A stretch of 64,000 bases of DNA from Karstenula rhodostoma CBS 690.94 (GCA_010093485.1 MU001511.1:248001-312000); one strand, 5' to 3'; shown: positions 45,426 through 58,374, counted from the stretch's first letter. Notes: generated by a model from the sequence alone, not told the origin. Translations and numbers: made by a program.

Positions 45426-46206
45426 TCATATGCTCTTCAACACGCGGTCCGCCAGCTTCTTCTGCGCCTTCTCGCCCAGCGCCTGACCATCCGCCTCTTG
45501 AATAGCCTTCCCAATAGCAAGCGTGCTCTTGACATTCCCACCATCCACAACCACCACCCCGTTCCTCCCCACCGCAATCTCAAACCCCATCTTCTCGCCC
45601 AGCGCCTCCAGCAGCACCACCCCTCCCTTGCTCCCCGCCAGCAACCTCCGCGCCATCCCCAGACTGATCTTGAACACCATGCCGCTCTTCAGGGGACCCA
45701 GGCCCTCGCTCTTCCCCGTCGACGGATCAACGCACGTCAGCTCCGGCGCGAAGTCTTTGGTGGCAGTTGCGACGCGGGCGTAGACGAGGGAGTTTGGCGC
45801 GAGCTGGGGGCGGGTTTTCTTTGTGGCGCCTTCGAAGGCGAGGTGCGGGAGGGTGGCGTAGGGGGTGTGCGGGGTGAGTGTGCAGTTGAAGGCTTCGGCG
45901 GTGGAGGTTTGGACGGTGGCCACGACGAGGTCACCGGTGGTGGGGAGGTACTGCTGGTAATTAGCACTTGGTGGACGGAGGGGGGAAGGGGCGCCGGCTT
46001 ACGCGACCGCTGTTCGACTCTATGTATGCGGCGACTTTCTTCGGGTCCGTGACCAGGCCGCCCGCAATCGTGCTTGCGACTGTTGCAGGTGGGATGTGGC
46101 GGAGGCCAGGGCCGAGCGTGAGCTGCTTCTTCTTGCCCGTGGGCGTGGGGAGTGCGTCCTGCGGGACGGCGTCGCCTGGGAGGACGACCATTGTATCGAC
46201 CGCCAT
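45426..46206 (-). CDS. rrp40: RNA exosome subunit Rrp40
   Basis: Two exons, join(45426..45953, 46003..46206) on the minus strand, 49-bp phase-0 intron, 243 residues. MVVLPGD opens the N-terminal domain, YLPTTGDLVVATV is the start of the S1 RNA-binding domain, and the C-terminal half (LEALGEKMGFEIAVGRNGVVVV) is the KH domain with its GxNG-like turn. Rrp40 is one of the three cap proteins (with Rrp4 and Csl4) of the nine-subunit exosome ring and helps thread RNA to the nucleases in rRNA processing and decay. Its start lies 249 bp from that of Ssz1 on the opposite strand, so the two share an upstream region. Confidence 0.92.
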
Positions 46207-46455
46207 TGTTTTGCTTACTGTTCGTCAATCAAGAGCATTGAGATACAAAAGGTGAACGTCCAGGTACGGGCTTGGCGCGCTAAACGATCGCGACGTTTTG
46301 CTAGCGGCGGGACCAAAATCATTTTTCGAGCCCGCCAGTCGTCAATCAAGTTGCAAAAGCGTTGTGTTTTCCTTGCCTTTACGACCTCAGACGGAGGATA
46401 CTTTGACTTTCGCGACCACACGGAACAACTCCAGGAAGAAAAAAAAACCACCGCT
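46207..46455. promoter_or_regulatory. Bidirectional promoter of rrp40 and ssz1
   Basis: The 249 bp between divergent ATGs must hold both promoters and leaders. An A-run directly precedes the Ssz1 start. No specific factor site was identified with confidence. Confidence 0.5.
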
Positions 46456-48322
46456 ATGAGTGCAGAGAACGACCCCGCCCAGCGGGTCGCAATCGGTATT
46501 TCCTTTGGAAACTCGTACAGCTCGATCGGATATACCACTGGTGTAGGTGGACGTCTGACACGGTTTGCGAGTGCGGTCTGACAGTGGAACAGGAAGGGCG
46601 AGCAGAGGTTATTGCCAACGAGGATGGAGGTGGGTTGCTGTTTCCGGCATCGTTGTGGAGGTTCGCTGACAACCTCACCCAGATCGCCAGATTCCCTCGA
46701 TACTCTCCTACGTAGAAGGCGAGGAGCTCCACGGTGGACAGGCCAAGACACAGTTCGTGCGAAATGCGAAGAACACGGTTGCATACTTCAGGGATTTCTT
46801 GGGCCAAGAGTGCGTCCTCTAGTTCACATGCCGCTGCAGCTGTCTAATTCTCTACAGATTCAAGTCGATAGATGCTACGCCCTGCCATGAGTCTGCCCAC
46901 CCTCTCGAGCATGAATCGACCATCGCCTTCAAGGTCAGGGACAGCGCAGAGGACAAGGAGAACGAGGTCACCGTCAGCGACGTCACAACCCGCCACCTGA
47001 AGAGGTTACGGAATTCGGCCGCCTACTACCTCGGAAAGGAGGTCAACGCCGCCGTTGTCACCGTTCCCACCAACTTCTCCAACGCCCAGAAGGAGGCGCT
47101 GAACAAGGCTGCGAAAGAGGCGGGTATTGAGGTGCTCCAGTTCATCAACGAGCCTGTGGCCGCTGTGCTCGCATACGATGCTCGTCCCGAGGCGAAGCTG
47201 GCTGACAAGATTGTCGTCGTGGCTGATCTTGGCGGCACCCGCTCCGACGTCGCTGTCGTTGCTTCCCGCGGTGGCATCTACAGCATTCTCGCTACCCTCC
47301 ACGACTACGAGGTCACCGGCCTGAAGCTCGACCAGGTGCTCATCGACTACTTCGCCAAGGAGTTCCTCAAGAAGCACAAGTCCGCCGGCGACCCTAGGGA
47401 AGATGCCCGCGGTCTGGCCAAGCTCAAGCTCGAGTGCGAGGCTGTCAAGAAGGCTCTCTCAATAGGAACGAGCGCCAACTTCTCCGTCGAGAGCCTGGTC
47501 GGCGGCATTGATTACACAGCCACCATCAACCGCACGCGGTACGACCTCCTCGGCAACAAGCTCTTCTCCGCCTTCTCCCGCCTCGTGCTCCACGCCGTCG
47601 AGAAGGCCCAGCTCGACCCCCTCGACATCACCGAGGTCATCCTCGCGGGAGGTAACGCCCACACGCCCAAGATTGCGTCCACGATCCAGAACGCCTTCCC
47701 CGAGACCACCACCGTCCTCGCGCCCTCGACGTCCACCACTGCGATCAACCCCTCGGAGCTCTCCGTCCGCGGCGCCTCCATCCAGGCTAGCCTGATCCAG
47801 GAGTTCGAGCTTGAGGACATCACGCAGAGCAGCCACCCCGTGGTGACGGTGACCCCGCACCTCTCACACGCGGTCGGCGTCCTCTGCATCTCGGGCGACG
47901 AGACCAACGGCGTGTTCCACGCCATCGTCGACGCCGAGACGCCGCTGCCCGTGCGGAGAACCGCCATCATCAGCACGCCCCGCGAGGGCGGTGACGTACT
48001 GATCAAGCTCGCCGAGGGCCTGCGCCACATCAAGGTGACGAAGCCGGAGGCTAAGCCCAAGAAGGAGAAGGACGAGGACGACTCGGACGACAGCGACGAC
48101 GACGAGAGCGACGAGGAGGAGGAGCTCCGCGAGAAGACGTGGAAGGTCAACAATGTGCTGTCCGAGGCGGCTATCAAGGGCGTCAAGAAGGGCGGCAAGG
48201 TCGAGGTTCAGATTAACATTGGTGTGGATCTCGGTGTGAATGCCATCTACAGGGAGGTTGGTGGAAAGGGCGGTGTTAGGGGGATAATAGCGGGCGGGAA
48301 GGCGGCGAATGGGAGTGCCTAG
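46456..48322 (+). CDS. ssz1: Ribosome-associated Hsp70-like Ssz1
   Basis: Four exons, join(46456..46542, 46593..46629, 46683..46809, 46858..48322), introns 48-53 bp, 571 residues. VAIGISFGNSYSSIGY is the Hsp70 phosphate-1 loop, altered as in Ssz1. EVIANEDGDRQIPSILSY follows across the 37-nt exon 2, then FINEPVAAVLAYD and VVVADLGGTRSDVAVVASRGG. The shortened, divergent C-terminus with an acidic run (about residues 500-520) replaces a full substrate-binding domain, as expected for Ssz1 and not for canonical Hsp70. Ssz1 pairs with zuotin as the ribosome-associated complex, which stimulates Ssb on nascent chains. An alternative first donor one base pair upstream (GTGTAG) exists but breaks the frame. 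Confidence 0.93.
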
Positions 48323-48824
48323 GCGCAAGGACAAATGGGCCGTGTAGATGGGTGGAGAAATCAACGAAAATAATGAGCGATTTTGATATGGGTATGATAG
48401 GGTTGGGGCTGGGAAGGGTGGGTGGTGGGTGGGGGGAAGCATAGATAGACGGAATGAATGGCTACGTTGGCTATGGTATATTTGTGTTTCGTGCTGTCTC
48501 GGGTGATTTGTAATCTTCAAAGGGGTTTGGGAAGTTCGTCCTCGACGCTTTGGCGCCTTTCCTCTCGGTTCATCATTGGGATCTCTTACAGGAAGCAAAC
48601 ATGATGATTTGAAGCACCGTAGTGTGTTTCCGCGGACGACTTCACGTCTAGTGGAATCATACACGGCAAGGCTCAGCGCAATATGCTTCCAAACTTTGAT
48701 GTCCGACCGCAGTCTTCGATCTCAACCCTCCCCTTATATCATTATAGTATCCAAACAAAATCCCACGTCGCCAATCTCACCCCGCCATCACCACCGTCCC
48801 ATCACTCCTAACCTCCCCATCTAG
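48323..48824. other. Convergent intergenic region
   Basis: Between the 3' ends of ssz1 (+) and the F-box/LRR-like gene (-). C/T-rich on the right. No supported feature. Confidence 0.4.
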
Positions 48825-50312
48825 TCATAAATTCTTTAGCACCGCCGCCCGCGGCCTCTCTCGCCACCCCGCCAACGTCCCCCTCCACTCCTCATACCCC
48901 ATCCCCTCCGGCACGCCCCTGAGAAACTCATAATGCCAGCGCCGCGCCTCCCAGTTCTCCTGGTCCAGCGCCTCCAGTCCCACCCGCACCGTCTCCCACA
49001 GCGCGCCCTCGTCCACGCGCTCCCACCCCGTGCTCGCGGCGACCCCGAGCCGCCGCAGCCGCCCGAGGAACCGCGTGTCGATGAGGTCCCAGAGGTCGAC
49101 GAGGGTGAAGGCGCGGCGGGGGTCCGCTTCGTGGTTGCCGCAGGTCACGAGCGTGAGGGCGGTGAGCGGGCGCGCGAGGTGCCAGTGCGTGTTTGGAGCG
49201 AAGTCGGGCGGGCGGCGGCCGAAGTCGTCGTCGATGTAGTCAAGCGCTATGGTGAGGGTGGTCAGGTGGGGTAGCCAGCCCATGACGTTGTTGAAGCGGC
49301 CCTGCTTTACGGCGGGGAGGTCGCGGAGTTCGACGACCGTCAGGCGGTCCGCGAGGTTCGAGAGGAGCGGCTTGATGCCGGGCTGGTCGAGCCCGGGACA
49401 GTGCAGCAGCGCCATCGAGTGCAGGCTTGTGGGGAAGGTTTCGGGCTGCCGCAGCAATTCCCAGAGGAACTTGCCGTTTACGGAGCCCGACATGGAGAGG
49501 TGCTGGAGTTTGGGCGGCCAGTGGAGCCGCACCGTGAGGAATTCGGGTCCCAGGCCAAATTCCGTGCTGCACCGCGGCATGTACAACTCCTCCAGACTCC
49601 CCAGCTGCCGGAGCGTCTGGTTAAGGCTCTGGTAGCTTATCGCCTCGCTAACCAGCCCCAGATCCAGGACCTTCAGCCTGGCACATTTTGACAGCGCGGC
49701 CCAGCAGTTTATGGCGAAGGAGGCCTGCGGCGCGACGAAGAGCTCGAGGTTGTTCTTTGTGCGGCCGAGGAGGCGCGCGGTGATGGATTTTGCGCCCTGG
49801 TGGACGATGCGCGAGAGGTCGAGGTGTTTTACGAGGCCGGCGAGCTCGGAGCGTTTTATGCGGGGGATCACGGAGGGGCAGAGCGTGCGGACGAAGTGGG
49901 TGTAGCGGATTCCAACGAGGAAAGGTGAGGCGTAGAGGCGCGATATGCCGACCGAGTACCATTGTCTGTGGACGTGTTAGTACATTCAGAAGCAAGCCAT
50001 ACAGGTGGCCGAGGCAGGGATTTGTCTGGTTCGAATTCAAGGCAAGACTGTCCAGCATTGTGGTACTTCTTTCTGTATAGTCTCCGTCCGCGTCTTGAAT
50101 CCGGGGTTAACACTCTAACACACGTCCCAATTGCTTCCCTCACAAGTAGCTTGTTCCACGTACCTGGAGACCAGCACAAAATTCCACAACGTGCCTTGAC
50201 TCTCCTCAGTCAGTGGCAAGCAGTCAAGCACTTGTAGCAAAAGTTCGTCTGGCAGATAATTCGCGTGCGGGCTCTCCGTCCGCTGCATGTTCAGGCCAAA
50301 GTCAACCTCCAT
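48825..50312 (-). CDS. F-box protein with LRR-like C-terminus
   Basis: Two exons, join(48825..49965, 50164..50312) on the minus strand, 429 residues. The 198-bp intron is the longest in the window and splits an Arg codon (AG|A). The ATG at 50312 leads into YLPDELLLQVLDCLPL, the F-box, completed across the junction by WNFVLVSRQWYSVGISRLYASP. Leucine-rich segments at irregular spacing follow (CARLKVLDLGLV, GSLEELYMPRC, PKLQHLSMSGS, PHLTTLTIALDYI), as in fungal F-box/LRR proteins. It is expected to bind Skp1 and recruit substrates to an SCF ubiquitin ligase; the target is unknown. It is unrelated to the CX2CX11CXH family above: no such motif and no shared intron. The gene body is GC-rich, with long antisense open frames that are shadows. 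Confidence 0.82.
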
Positions 50313-50917
50313 TGTGAAATATACCCAAACGGCAGGTCTGTAATAAACAAACAACGCGCGGGGTTTGTTATTTCACTGTCGTGAAGGTTGGAGGGGCGAA
50401 AGCTGCGGGTCTAGCCGTGACGACATCGCAACTTATCGTCGCTTGGCGTCGCTAAGACCGCTATCGCCGAGGGACTTCATCTCTGGTCGTCTATCCAGTT
50501 CCTCTAGGTGACAAGTAGCAAATACGGTCGACACTCAAAACATTACCTGTATTGTAGCTGGTTGATTATCAATGGAGGACTAACGAAGTTGACAAGTCGC
50601 GATTTAGAAGAGACAAGAGAACAATTGTATTAGCAGCCCGTACTATTCGAAGCTGGTCGCATTTGCTCGGCGACAGTTTTGGAAACAGAAACAGCTGGTT
50701 TGTAGAATGGGTCCGGTCACATCTGGAAGCATGAAGTCGCTCGCCGGGAACACACTGATGACCAACCAACAGATTGGCCATCTATTGGACCCATTACTCC
50801 GTCTACATGTAAGTCATTTCCACCAACGCCAGTTCATCAAGCCGTGTCACTTCGTCGAAATTATCCTGGCACCAAGATATACCCCAGGAATGTCGTGGAA
50901 GACAGAGCCGCAGCCCC
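50313..50917. other. Intergenic
   Basis: Upstream region of the F-box/LRR gene and 3' flank of the PTR2 gene. No supported feature. Confidence 0.4.
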
Positions 50918-53006
50918 TCAGCCCGTCTTGACAGTAGGAGCCAACTCAACGTCTGTTCCGGTTCCAGCGTCAGAGGGTGTACCGAGATGCTTTCCGGTAG
51001 GCAGCATGTTGAGCCGGTCTTCGTCCCTGTCCAAATCCCTATGGGTGAACCAGAAGGCCACTCCGCTGACAAAGCAAATGATAGCGACACTGCCATAGTT
51101 CCACGTCAGATGCGGGTCCTCAGACAGAGGTGTGAACGCCTCGCTCAGTGCTGCCGAAAGCGAGTTGGTGAACAAGCTGAACGCCTGCACAAGACTGCGC
51201 ATGCTTTTAGGAGCTTTGGTGAAGGCGTACTCGAGAGACACCACCGATGCCATGATCTCCGAGGCTGCGATCAGAATGTACACGCCTGCCTGCGCCCACA
51301 CATTAATGTCGGATCGGCATTCGTTCTCCTCCATCATTACGCCGCATGGTGATTTACGATAGATGTAGTATTGGATGATGCAGGCCCAGATCATACCTGC
51401 GGTGGCCAGCATGAAGCCTGTAAATACCTTCTTGATGGGCGTAAACCGGATGCCTGCCTTGCGAAGAGCTGGGTAGACAATTAAGTCGAGGAGGGGGACC
51501 AGGATGATGATCGCGATAGGATCCAAGTTCTGAAGCAGATCATTCGGAATGCCGTGCAGCTGCATTGTATCGGCTTGTTGGATAAGATTCGAGTTGAGTT
51601 GGTTGTAAGAGAGCCAGTACAGTGGTAGCCAGAGCAACACACCGCAGGCTGCCCATCCACGCGCAACTTCATCGACCCATGCGTCGTCGTAGATCATCCA
51701 GGTCGGCTTGGCGGATCCCAAGCGCGAAGGCTTGACGCTCTCCCAGAAAGAGCCATTGCGAGCGTTCTTCCACGTTCGGATGGGATCCCAGCTCCAACGG
51801 CCCTTCATTGCCAGCCACGGCAGCTTGATAGCAGGGCCGAGCACGCTGCCGGACGGTGGGGTGTGGATGTACATCTTCTTGCAAAAGAACAAGACTGGAA
51901 ATGCCAAGAGGAAGAAGGCCGTAGGGACTAGGAACGCGGGCCAGAATCCAACGTATCGCTCGATGTACACCTAGACAGACTTCAGCATGGTTCTGGCGCG
52001 TATATGACTTGCAACAACATACCATCGAGAGTTGGCCAATCAGAGCACCAATGTTGATAAACCTAGGCATGTAAGCGCTGTCCAAAACTCCTAGGTTGGA
52101 GTCATCTCACATGTAGAACCAATTGTAGATGCGGGTGGCAGTCTCGGCGGGATCAACGATAACACGTTGGCCTGGGTCAACTCAGCACTCGTTCTCACTA
52201 TCTGGTTGTCACCTCACCTTTCTTGTCGACCTCGACGCGCGGCGCATCCTGGGGAACCTGCTCCGCAATGAGCGGCGAGATATTCGGCTTGAACGTGCCG
52301 GTCCCGAAGCCCATGACCAGCAAACCGAACATGAACAGCGCGAATGCACTCGTCGGCTTATCAAGGAGGGATGGAGTCGACGAGCCAACCAAGAGCACAT
52401 GGCCAATCTCCGCGATGATAACCGAGTACACAATGGTCTTGAAGCGGCCGAGGTATGTGTCGGCGATCCAGGCACCAAGCAAAGGGCACAAGTAAATGTA
52501 GAACTGGTTGAAGGTCGTAATGCTAAACGCCTTCTTCTTCCCCATTCCGAGGGCACCGGGAGTGGCGTTGGCATCACTCGGGTGAAGAGCCGCTCCCCAG
52601 GGAGTGGTCACCCAAGTGCCATCGTCTTTCTTGCGCGGCTTGGAGATGAAGTTGGAGAATAGCGCCAAGGTACCGTAGTAGCTCATGCGCTCGACGAGTT
52701 CAACGAAAGCGATTGTGTATACTGCATGCAGTGAGCTATGCCAGGCTGGAGTCAACCAGCATCGCACTTACCTCGCCACGGGATCTTAGCCGGGACACGC
52801 TGCAACGTCGCCAGCTCCGCCTGCGTCGGAAGACGGTCGAAGTCGCCATGGGGTGGTGCATCGGTCACAAACCTCTCATGCCCATCACCCTGGACCCCGC
52901 AAAACCCGCCAGGTGTGATGGGTAGCTTGCGCTGAGGGTCGCCGCTGCCGTCAACGAGCGCGGGGTCAGCGCGGGTCTCGATCCGGTCGCCGATTGTCTC
53001 GACCAT
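50918..53006 (-). CDS. ptr2: PTR2-type peptide transporter (POT family)
   Basis: Five exons, join(50918..51970, 52023..52062, 52111..52171, 52218..52721, 52772..53006) on the minus strand, introns 46-52 bp, 630 residues. Two small exons (40 and 61 nt) rebuild the family signature YNWFYMFINIGALIG; the other signature, FNQFYIYLCPLLGAWIADTYLGRFKT, lies in exon 2. VELVERMSYYGTLALFSNF holds the ExxER-type helix 1 motif of proton-coupled oligopeptide transporters. Twelve transmembrane segments are expected, with a hydrophilic loop between halves (WSWDPIRTWKNARNG). It imports di- and tripeptides with protons at the plasma membrane. The start is the ATG at 53006; the frame is open upstream only to a GTG. 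Confidence 0.93.
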
Positions 53007-54126
53007 GATGTCGCTGTATGTGTTGTTCGATCCAGTAGGTGTGTGGATCAAAGGCGAGGGTGGAGATGAAGGGAGTTGGGCGAGGTCGAGGTCAAGGTCA
53101 AGAGCAATCAGATCAGGCAGGAACTTGATATCACCACACAGACCCTCAAGCACGCCTTTACTTTTCTATGGCGTGCTAAGCTCTGTATCTACCAGCCCGT
53201 TTGTCCCTGATAAGCTCGACTTTTGGTTATATACGATTTGGTAAATCCGTTGGTCCTAGTTTGCATCGACCTGGAAAATTAGTGCAAGGATATATTCGAT
53301 CATGTCCCATCATCCAGTCTCGTATGATTATTTTATGGCGATGTCACAGACGGTAAGGTGTTTAGGTGCACACGCAGTCATTTCCTGTAGCAGTGGTTCA
53401 CGAAGACTGCCCAAACAGACCATAAGCTTCATCCTACTCGCACAAATGACGCCACGGGGTCTTCCTTCTGGTCCCCACGTCAAACACCACAGGAACGCAG
53501 CGATGAGTAACAACACCGATGGAGTTGCCCTTGCAGCACGGCATGCGGCACGCTCTTAAGACAAGCAAGCCTACTCGCGCGCAGAAATGCACAACGTCGC
53601 ACAGCGCTCGTGCTCGCAGCGGCAACCTTTTCCTGTTTCATGAAACTTACCAATCTTCCGGGACTAAATTTTATCCGTGCTCGTTGTTTCGTGAAAGTCT
53701 GACAATGCCACAAGCTGGCTGTGCGTTCGTCATGTAGAGTTGCACCGCGTTTTACGGCAGCTTACACGGGCTCAAGTAGGGTCACAGCAGAGTCCACAGG
53801 GCACTGTTGCATGTAATTTCATTGGACAATAATGTTTCCAGGAAATAACGCAGTAAAGACTGGTAAGTTTGCGAAATAGGCACTTGCTGACAGACCGTTC
53901 CTGTTCTCGTCCCACTGCATCATCAGATAGGCACAAGATCAGAACTGAGACATAGGAAAAGATCGTCTCTTGAATTCCAACGTCCTGGAACCTAATCAGC
54001 TCCAACAGCGATAACGTTGAACAACACTGACACCGGAAACTTGCGGTTTCCCCGGTTAAAATATCCCACCATCAATAAAACAGAGTCAAACGAAAGAATG
54101 AATTGGAATTCTGGATCTGAAATACA
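53007..54126. other. Intergenic, 1.1 kb
   Basis: Upstream region of the ptr2 gene and 3' flank of the AAA+ ATPase gene. Several short frames, none convincing. No RNA gene or repeat seen. Confidence 0.4.
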
Positions 54127-57100
54127 TTACCAATCGCGAGTTCTGGATCCACTCGCGCCAGCCGACGTAGATTCATCTCCTGGCTGACCGGATGCTGCAT
54201 GCATGCTCCTGATGTTTTCACCGAGCCAAGAAGGATTGAGCTGGGCTTGCTGCGGGTGATTCGGAGAAGGCGACACTTGTTGTTGTGTACGCGGAACCGA
54301 GCCCTGGAACTGTCCTTCTTGTTGCGGTTCGGGAACGTAAGCACCAGAGTTTCTTGACTGCTGAGCATACCAGTCCTGACTGGAAGGAGTCGGTTGCTGG
54401 GGCTGATACTGAGGAGTTTGATACTGAGGCGGATACTGGGGTGATTGATACTGAGGTTGCTGGGCCCCAAAAGTCGAGCTTGGTTGCTGGAACCGATTAT
54501 ACCGAGGATCGGTTTGTTGTTGGAAGCTCTGCTGTGGCGAGTGTCCCATTGGGTGATTTGGCGAGTTCTGTGAAGCGAGAGTAAAGGCCGCCTTCCTGTC
54601 GATTCTTGTCCCGCCCATGTTTTGGGTCATGACGACATTGTCATTCTCGTCGACCCAAATAGCTCGCAACCTCGATTCCTTCGCCCTCCTTGAATTGGAA
54701 GTTCCATACAAATTCTGCATATACTTAGTGAACTCCAAATAGGCGTCCCTCACGATCTCGAAATGCTTGACGTTCAACTTCACTACCAGGTTACGGTCTT
54801 CCGTATCTTCGAGACTATCACCCTGGGCCTCGAACTCCGCTAAAGCTAGTGCAGTTTGACAGGCATTACGGATCTGGCGGCCATTCCAGCGGGCATCAGG
54901 GTGGTCGTTGAAGTAGCGTAATGCGAAGAAGGCTATTTTCATCCTGTCGATTTCGATGGCCCGGCCCTTTGTCTTGAAGCGCTCTTCTATCATGTCCATG
55001 TTGATCTCGAAGACCTGTCCTGTCTTCTCTTCATTCAATGCGGGGTAGTAAAGACTGACATGGATCCGCGACGTAAAGGCCTCATCAAAATCACCGACCC
55101 GGTTTGTCGTGAGGAAAAGTATACCAGAGTAGTACTCCATAAGGCGTAAGAAGACTGTGTGATCTATTAGGTCTACCGTATGATTAATGACTGTATAAGT
55201 CGGGGCGACTTACCTGCCACGAGTCCGTTTCTTTTAAAGTCTTCCTTCGATCGCTCGGTAAGAAACACATCTGCCTCGTCTAAAAGAAGGATGCAGTCCC
55301 ATTTGTTTGCTAATGTAAAGTTCTTTTCCAAAGCGAGCTCTACCTCGGCGGCAGTGGTTCCGAGGTCCCCTTTCAGCCACCAAAGTCATCAGTTCCCTTA
55401 AGCACAATTGTCGGGCAACATGTTCACTTACCGCATGTAATTTGGAACAACGGCTTCTTGAACTTTTCTGCCACTCCTTCTATTCATCGATAACGATTAG
55501 CATTCGTTAATCAGATGGTGATGCCCGAGGGTACGAACCAGCTGTAGAAGTCTTCCCAACGCCAGGAGCGCCATGCAGAAGGATGATCAACCCCTTGCCT
55601 GCCACATATTAGCTCAGTGGCTGTTTTGAGACCAGCCTTGTCCATTACCTTTGCCTCTCACGATATCAAACTCCTCTCGCTTCCCAGTGGTCGACTTCTT
55701 GTCTCGGAAATGTTGTGCAATGAGCGACACAATCATAGAAGAGTGGCCCTCTTCAAGGACCAGACGGTCGAATGCCCCCTTAGATTCCGTTAAACTCTTT
55801 TCAGCCCCGTCTTTGTTCAAAGCGCTTGCTTTTGCAATCGACTCTTCCTCGGTATGGACTTCACTTAGATGTGTCAAATCAAGCTTGGCTGGATGACATA
55901 TTAACACGCATTGATGAATAAGGTAAGGGTAGTAGCGTACCAAACTTGCGACTCCGAAGGACGAAACCAAACACCCGATACGACATGATCACCAGCTCAT
56001 CATCTGAGCAGACAAAATTGCCCTCAGGTCCGAGCTTGAGATCCTTTAGTAGCCGAGGCATGATAGTAATCGGGGGTTGTTCATCCACAGCGTCCTTGCT
56101 TGGCAGCAGACTCTCGATGTATTCTTGTCTTTGCTTGCGATCCACGTGTTGGTCGTCGTAGACAAATTCATCCTGACAGCATTCGCCGCCGCATGATTCG
56201 TCTCCTACAGCTGAATCTGGCAGCGGTACGCTGATCAGTGTGCTCAACTTTGGCTTCCAAGGTTGATCCGCTGGTAGCACTTCTTGTTCCTCTACCGGTA
56301 GATATCTAGGGTTCGTTGGCTGCGCAGGGAGTTTACGCTGTGCATCTCGCGTAGTTATGGCAGTCTCAAAGTCAATAACGACGGGGCTCTCCACCTCTTC
56401 TCTCTCATCAAGGGTTGAACCTGCATAGTACATATGCTTACCCCGAACAACATTCAGAAATCTGGCCCCTCGGCCCACGAGTCTCTTTCGGTATCTTTCT
56501 AAGACGGGGTAGCTCTCCATCTCTTGCCATTCCATTTCGTTATACTCGGACCGTCTAACCGAATGAAAGCTTATGGGGTAGACTTCCAAGGACGTAACCT
56601 CCCTTTGACCGTCAAATCTACTGATATCGAATAATTGCGTCACAGGCCCAATGTTGACCCCATCACAATCAATGTACACACATGTGATGCGGAAGTCTGG
56701 CTTCTCTTTGTCTCCCCGTCTGGTTGGTCTATACCATCGCTCCCAGAGCGGAGCGATCCGGTGCTTCGCACTTTGGACTCCAATGACTCTGTAGGCCTGC
56801 TTTCCATCGCTTTCTATCACTTCGGTGCCTGGTCTGAAAAGCTGCCAAAGGTCGGAGAAGAAAACCTTTCGGCATTGGGGGCTCTCAATGTAGTTTCGCT
56901 TAGCTGCCACACTGACATCCATAAATTGCAGGAGGCATCTCAGATGGTGAAGGGCCGTCAAAGACTTGGTCAGACTGTTGTCGTTATCTTCGAAATCATT
57001 GTATCCATGCTTTTCGTTCTCGTTTTCACTGTCTGTATTCGAAGCTTGACCATTTGGAGCCTCAATGGTATGCATTTGCTTCACTCCTTGCTGTTCAACG

Positions 57101-58374
57101 ATTTTGGTATCATCTGCTTGGACACTGATAGAACTTTGAGATGTCGCCTCTTCCGCAACAGCTTCATTCTCCTGTATATCGTTCTCTGATGCATCAGCTT
57201 GCTTGTTCGCGCTGGTAGCCGGCTCTTGACTGGCAGCAAATGCTTCACTCCCAGATGGGAAACCTTCGAACTTCTTCTCAAGATGAAGGCACCATTCTCG
57301 TAGATCCTTCTCTCGGTAATTCAGAGCTTTGTAAGGTCTGGTGAAGACAGCTTTCATGTTTTCTAGCTCAAGTACATTTCGTGCAGCGGGTCCGAGTAGC
57401 TCCGCAATGATCTGAAGAAGAGCATCGGAGTTAATGCGGATTCGTTCTGGAAGTGGCGATGTTGCAGGATCCATGTATTTCATAGTTCTTTGACCCATAG
57501 ATTGAATATGACTTTTTGGAACTCGATGGGCTGAGTCACGGAACCAGAACCGGTTCGTCTCGATCTCGGCGTCAATGATGGGCTCGCCAATGAGCACATC
57601 GATGGTATTGAAGGCTTTCTTGTCCGACGAGCCTATCTTTCTGAATTGGTGCCACTCCCCCCAAGCGATGCCAGCTTCTGTAAAGCTTGAAGCACCCGGA
57701 TGCGCTTCGTCCCCTTTCTGTTCCTCGCCAAGCTTGGTATCTGCTTCAGCCATCCGACGCTCTCGCCGTTTCTTGCCCTCGTCAATCTTCTGCTGCTTTA
57801 ATCTTTTCAGTTGTACCTCTTCTCTCAAGAACAATCGGTCCATATCCCATTCGAAAGTTTTGCGCAGTCTATCGCGTCGATTTCCCCAGTCGATGGTTGT
57901 GTCATACACGTCCTTTTCGGCGCTATTTCCGAGAGAACTTTCCAATTCATCAACATCTCGAATAGCCGCTGGATCGAAGATATCTGGTCGTTTGTAACGC
58001 TGCTCGGTATAGTGAAGTACTTTGTCGGAAGTCTCATAAATGTTCCCTCTTGGAAGGGTTACATAACGAACATGCTCTCTTGAATCCTGTACAGGATAGC
58101 TGCCAAAATACCATCTCCCTGGGCCTATTTTCACTTCCCATTCCTTTCGATGTTTGTAAAGACATGCTTCCATTCTCCGGAACCGCTCTATTTCGGCGAG
58201 TACAGCTGGATCTGGCGCTGCCTCAGGCTGGGCCTCATGTCTACCTTGAGCTCTCAGTTCTTCGGATGATCCAGATTGATCTGTTGGTACCGGCGCTTTT
58301 TCTTTGCCATCTTCGGATGGCGATCCAAGCCTGCCATCGTCTGACCTCATGCTGCTGGCGGGGTCATCTGCCAT
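54127..58374 (-). CDS. AAA+ ATPase with long N-terminal region (DUF7025-like type)
   Basis: Six exons, join(54127..55154, 55214..55369, 55432..55479, 55539..55598, 55649..55888, 55941..58374) on the minus strand, 1321 residues. The ATG at 58374 is chosen; the frame opens upstream at TTG only. Residues 1-810 are a long N-terminal region typical of filamentous-fungal AAA proteins, containing a central RVIGVQSAKHRIAPLWERW-like beta domain (DUF7025-like) and a charged Gln/Glu-rich insert. The AAA core is split over small exons: Walker A HGAPGVGKTSTA (901-908), Walker B ILLLDEADVFL (D958/E959), sensor FLTTNRVGDFDEAFTSRIH with the Arg finger region, and a C-terminal lid (WNGRQIRNACQTA). The last 150 residues are Gln/Pro/Tyr-rich. 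The substrate is unknown. The paralogue-rich fungal family is functionally uncharacterised. Confidence 0.87.
54396..54466. repeat. Short tandem repeats coding a Gln/Tyr/Pro tract
   Basis: GATACTGAGG-type units recur about every 15-24 bp, encoding YQSPQYPPQYQTPQYQP in the tail of the AAA+ protein. Confidence 0.55.

Noticed and set aside
45030..46052. 340-residue plus-strand frame over the Rrp40 gene
   Set aside because: Antisense shadow; crosses the Rrp40 coding exon and has no family resemblance.
50028..50038. GGTTCGAATTC resembling a tRNA T-loop/B box
   Set aside because: The preceding 70 bases give no A box, acceptor pairing or anticodon arm, and it lies inside the F-box gene intron.
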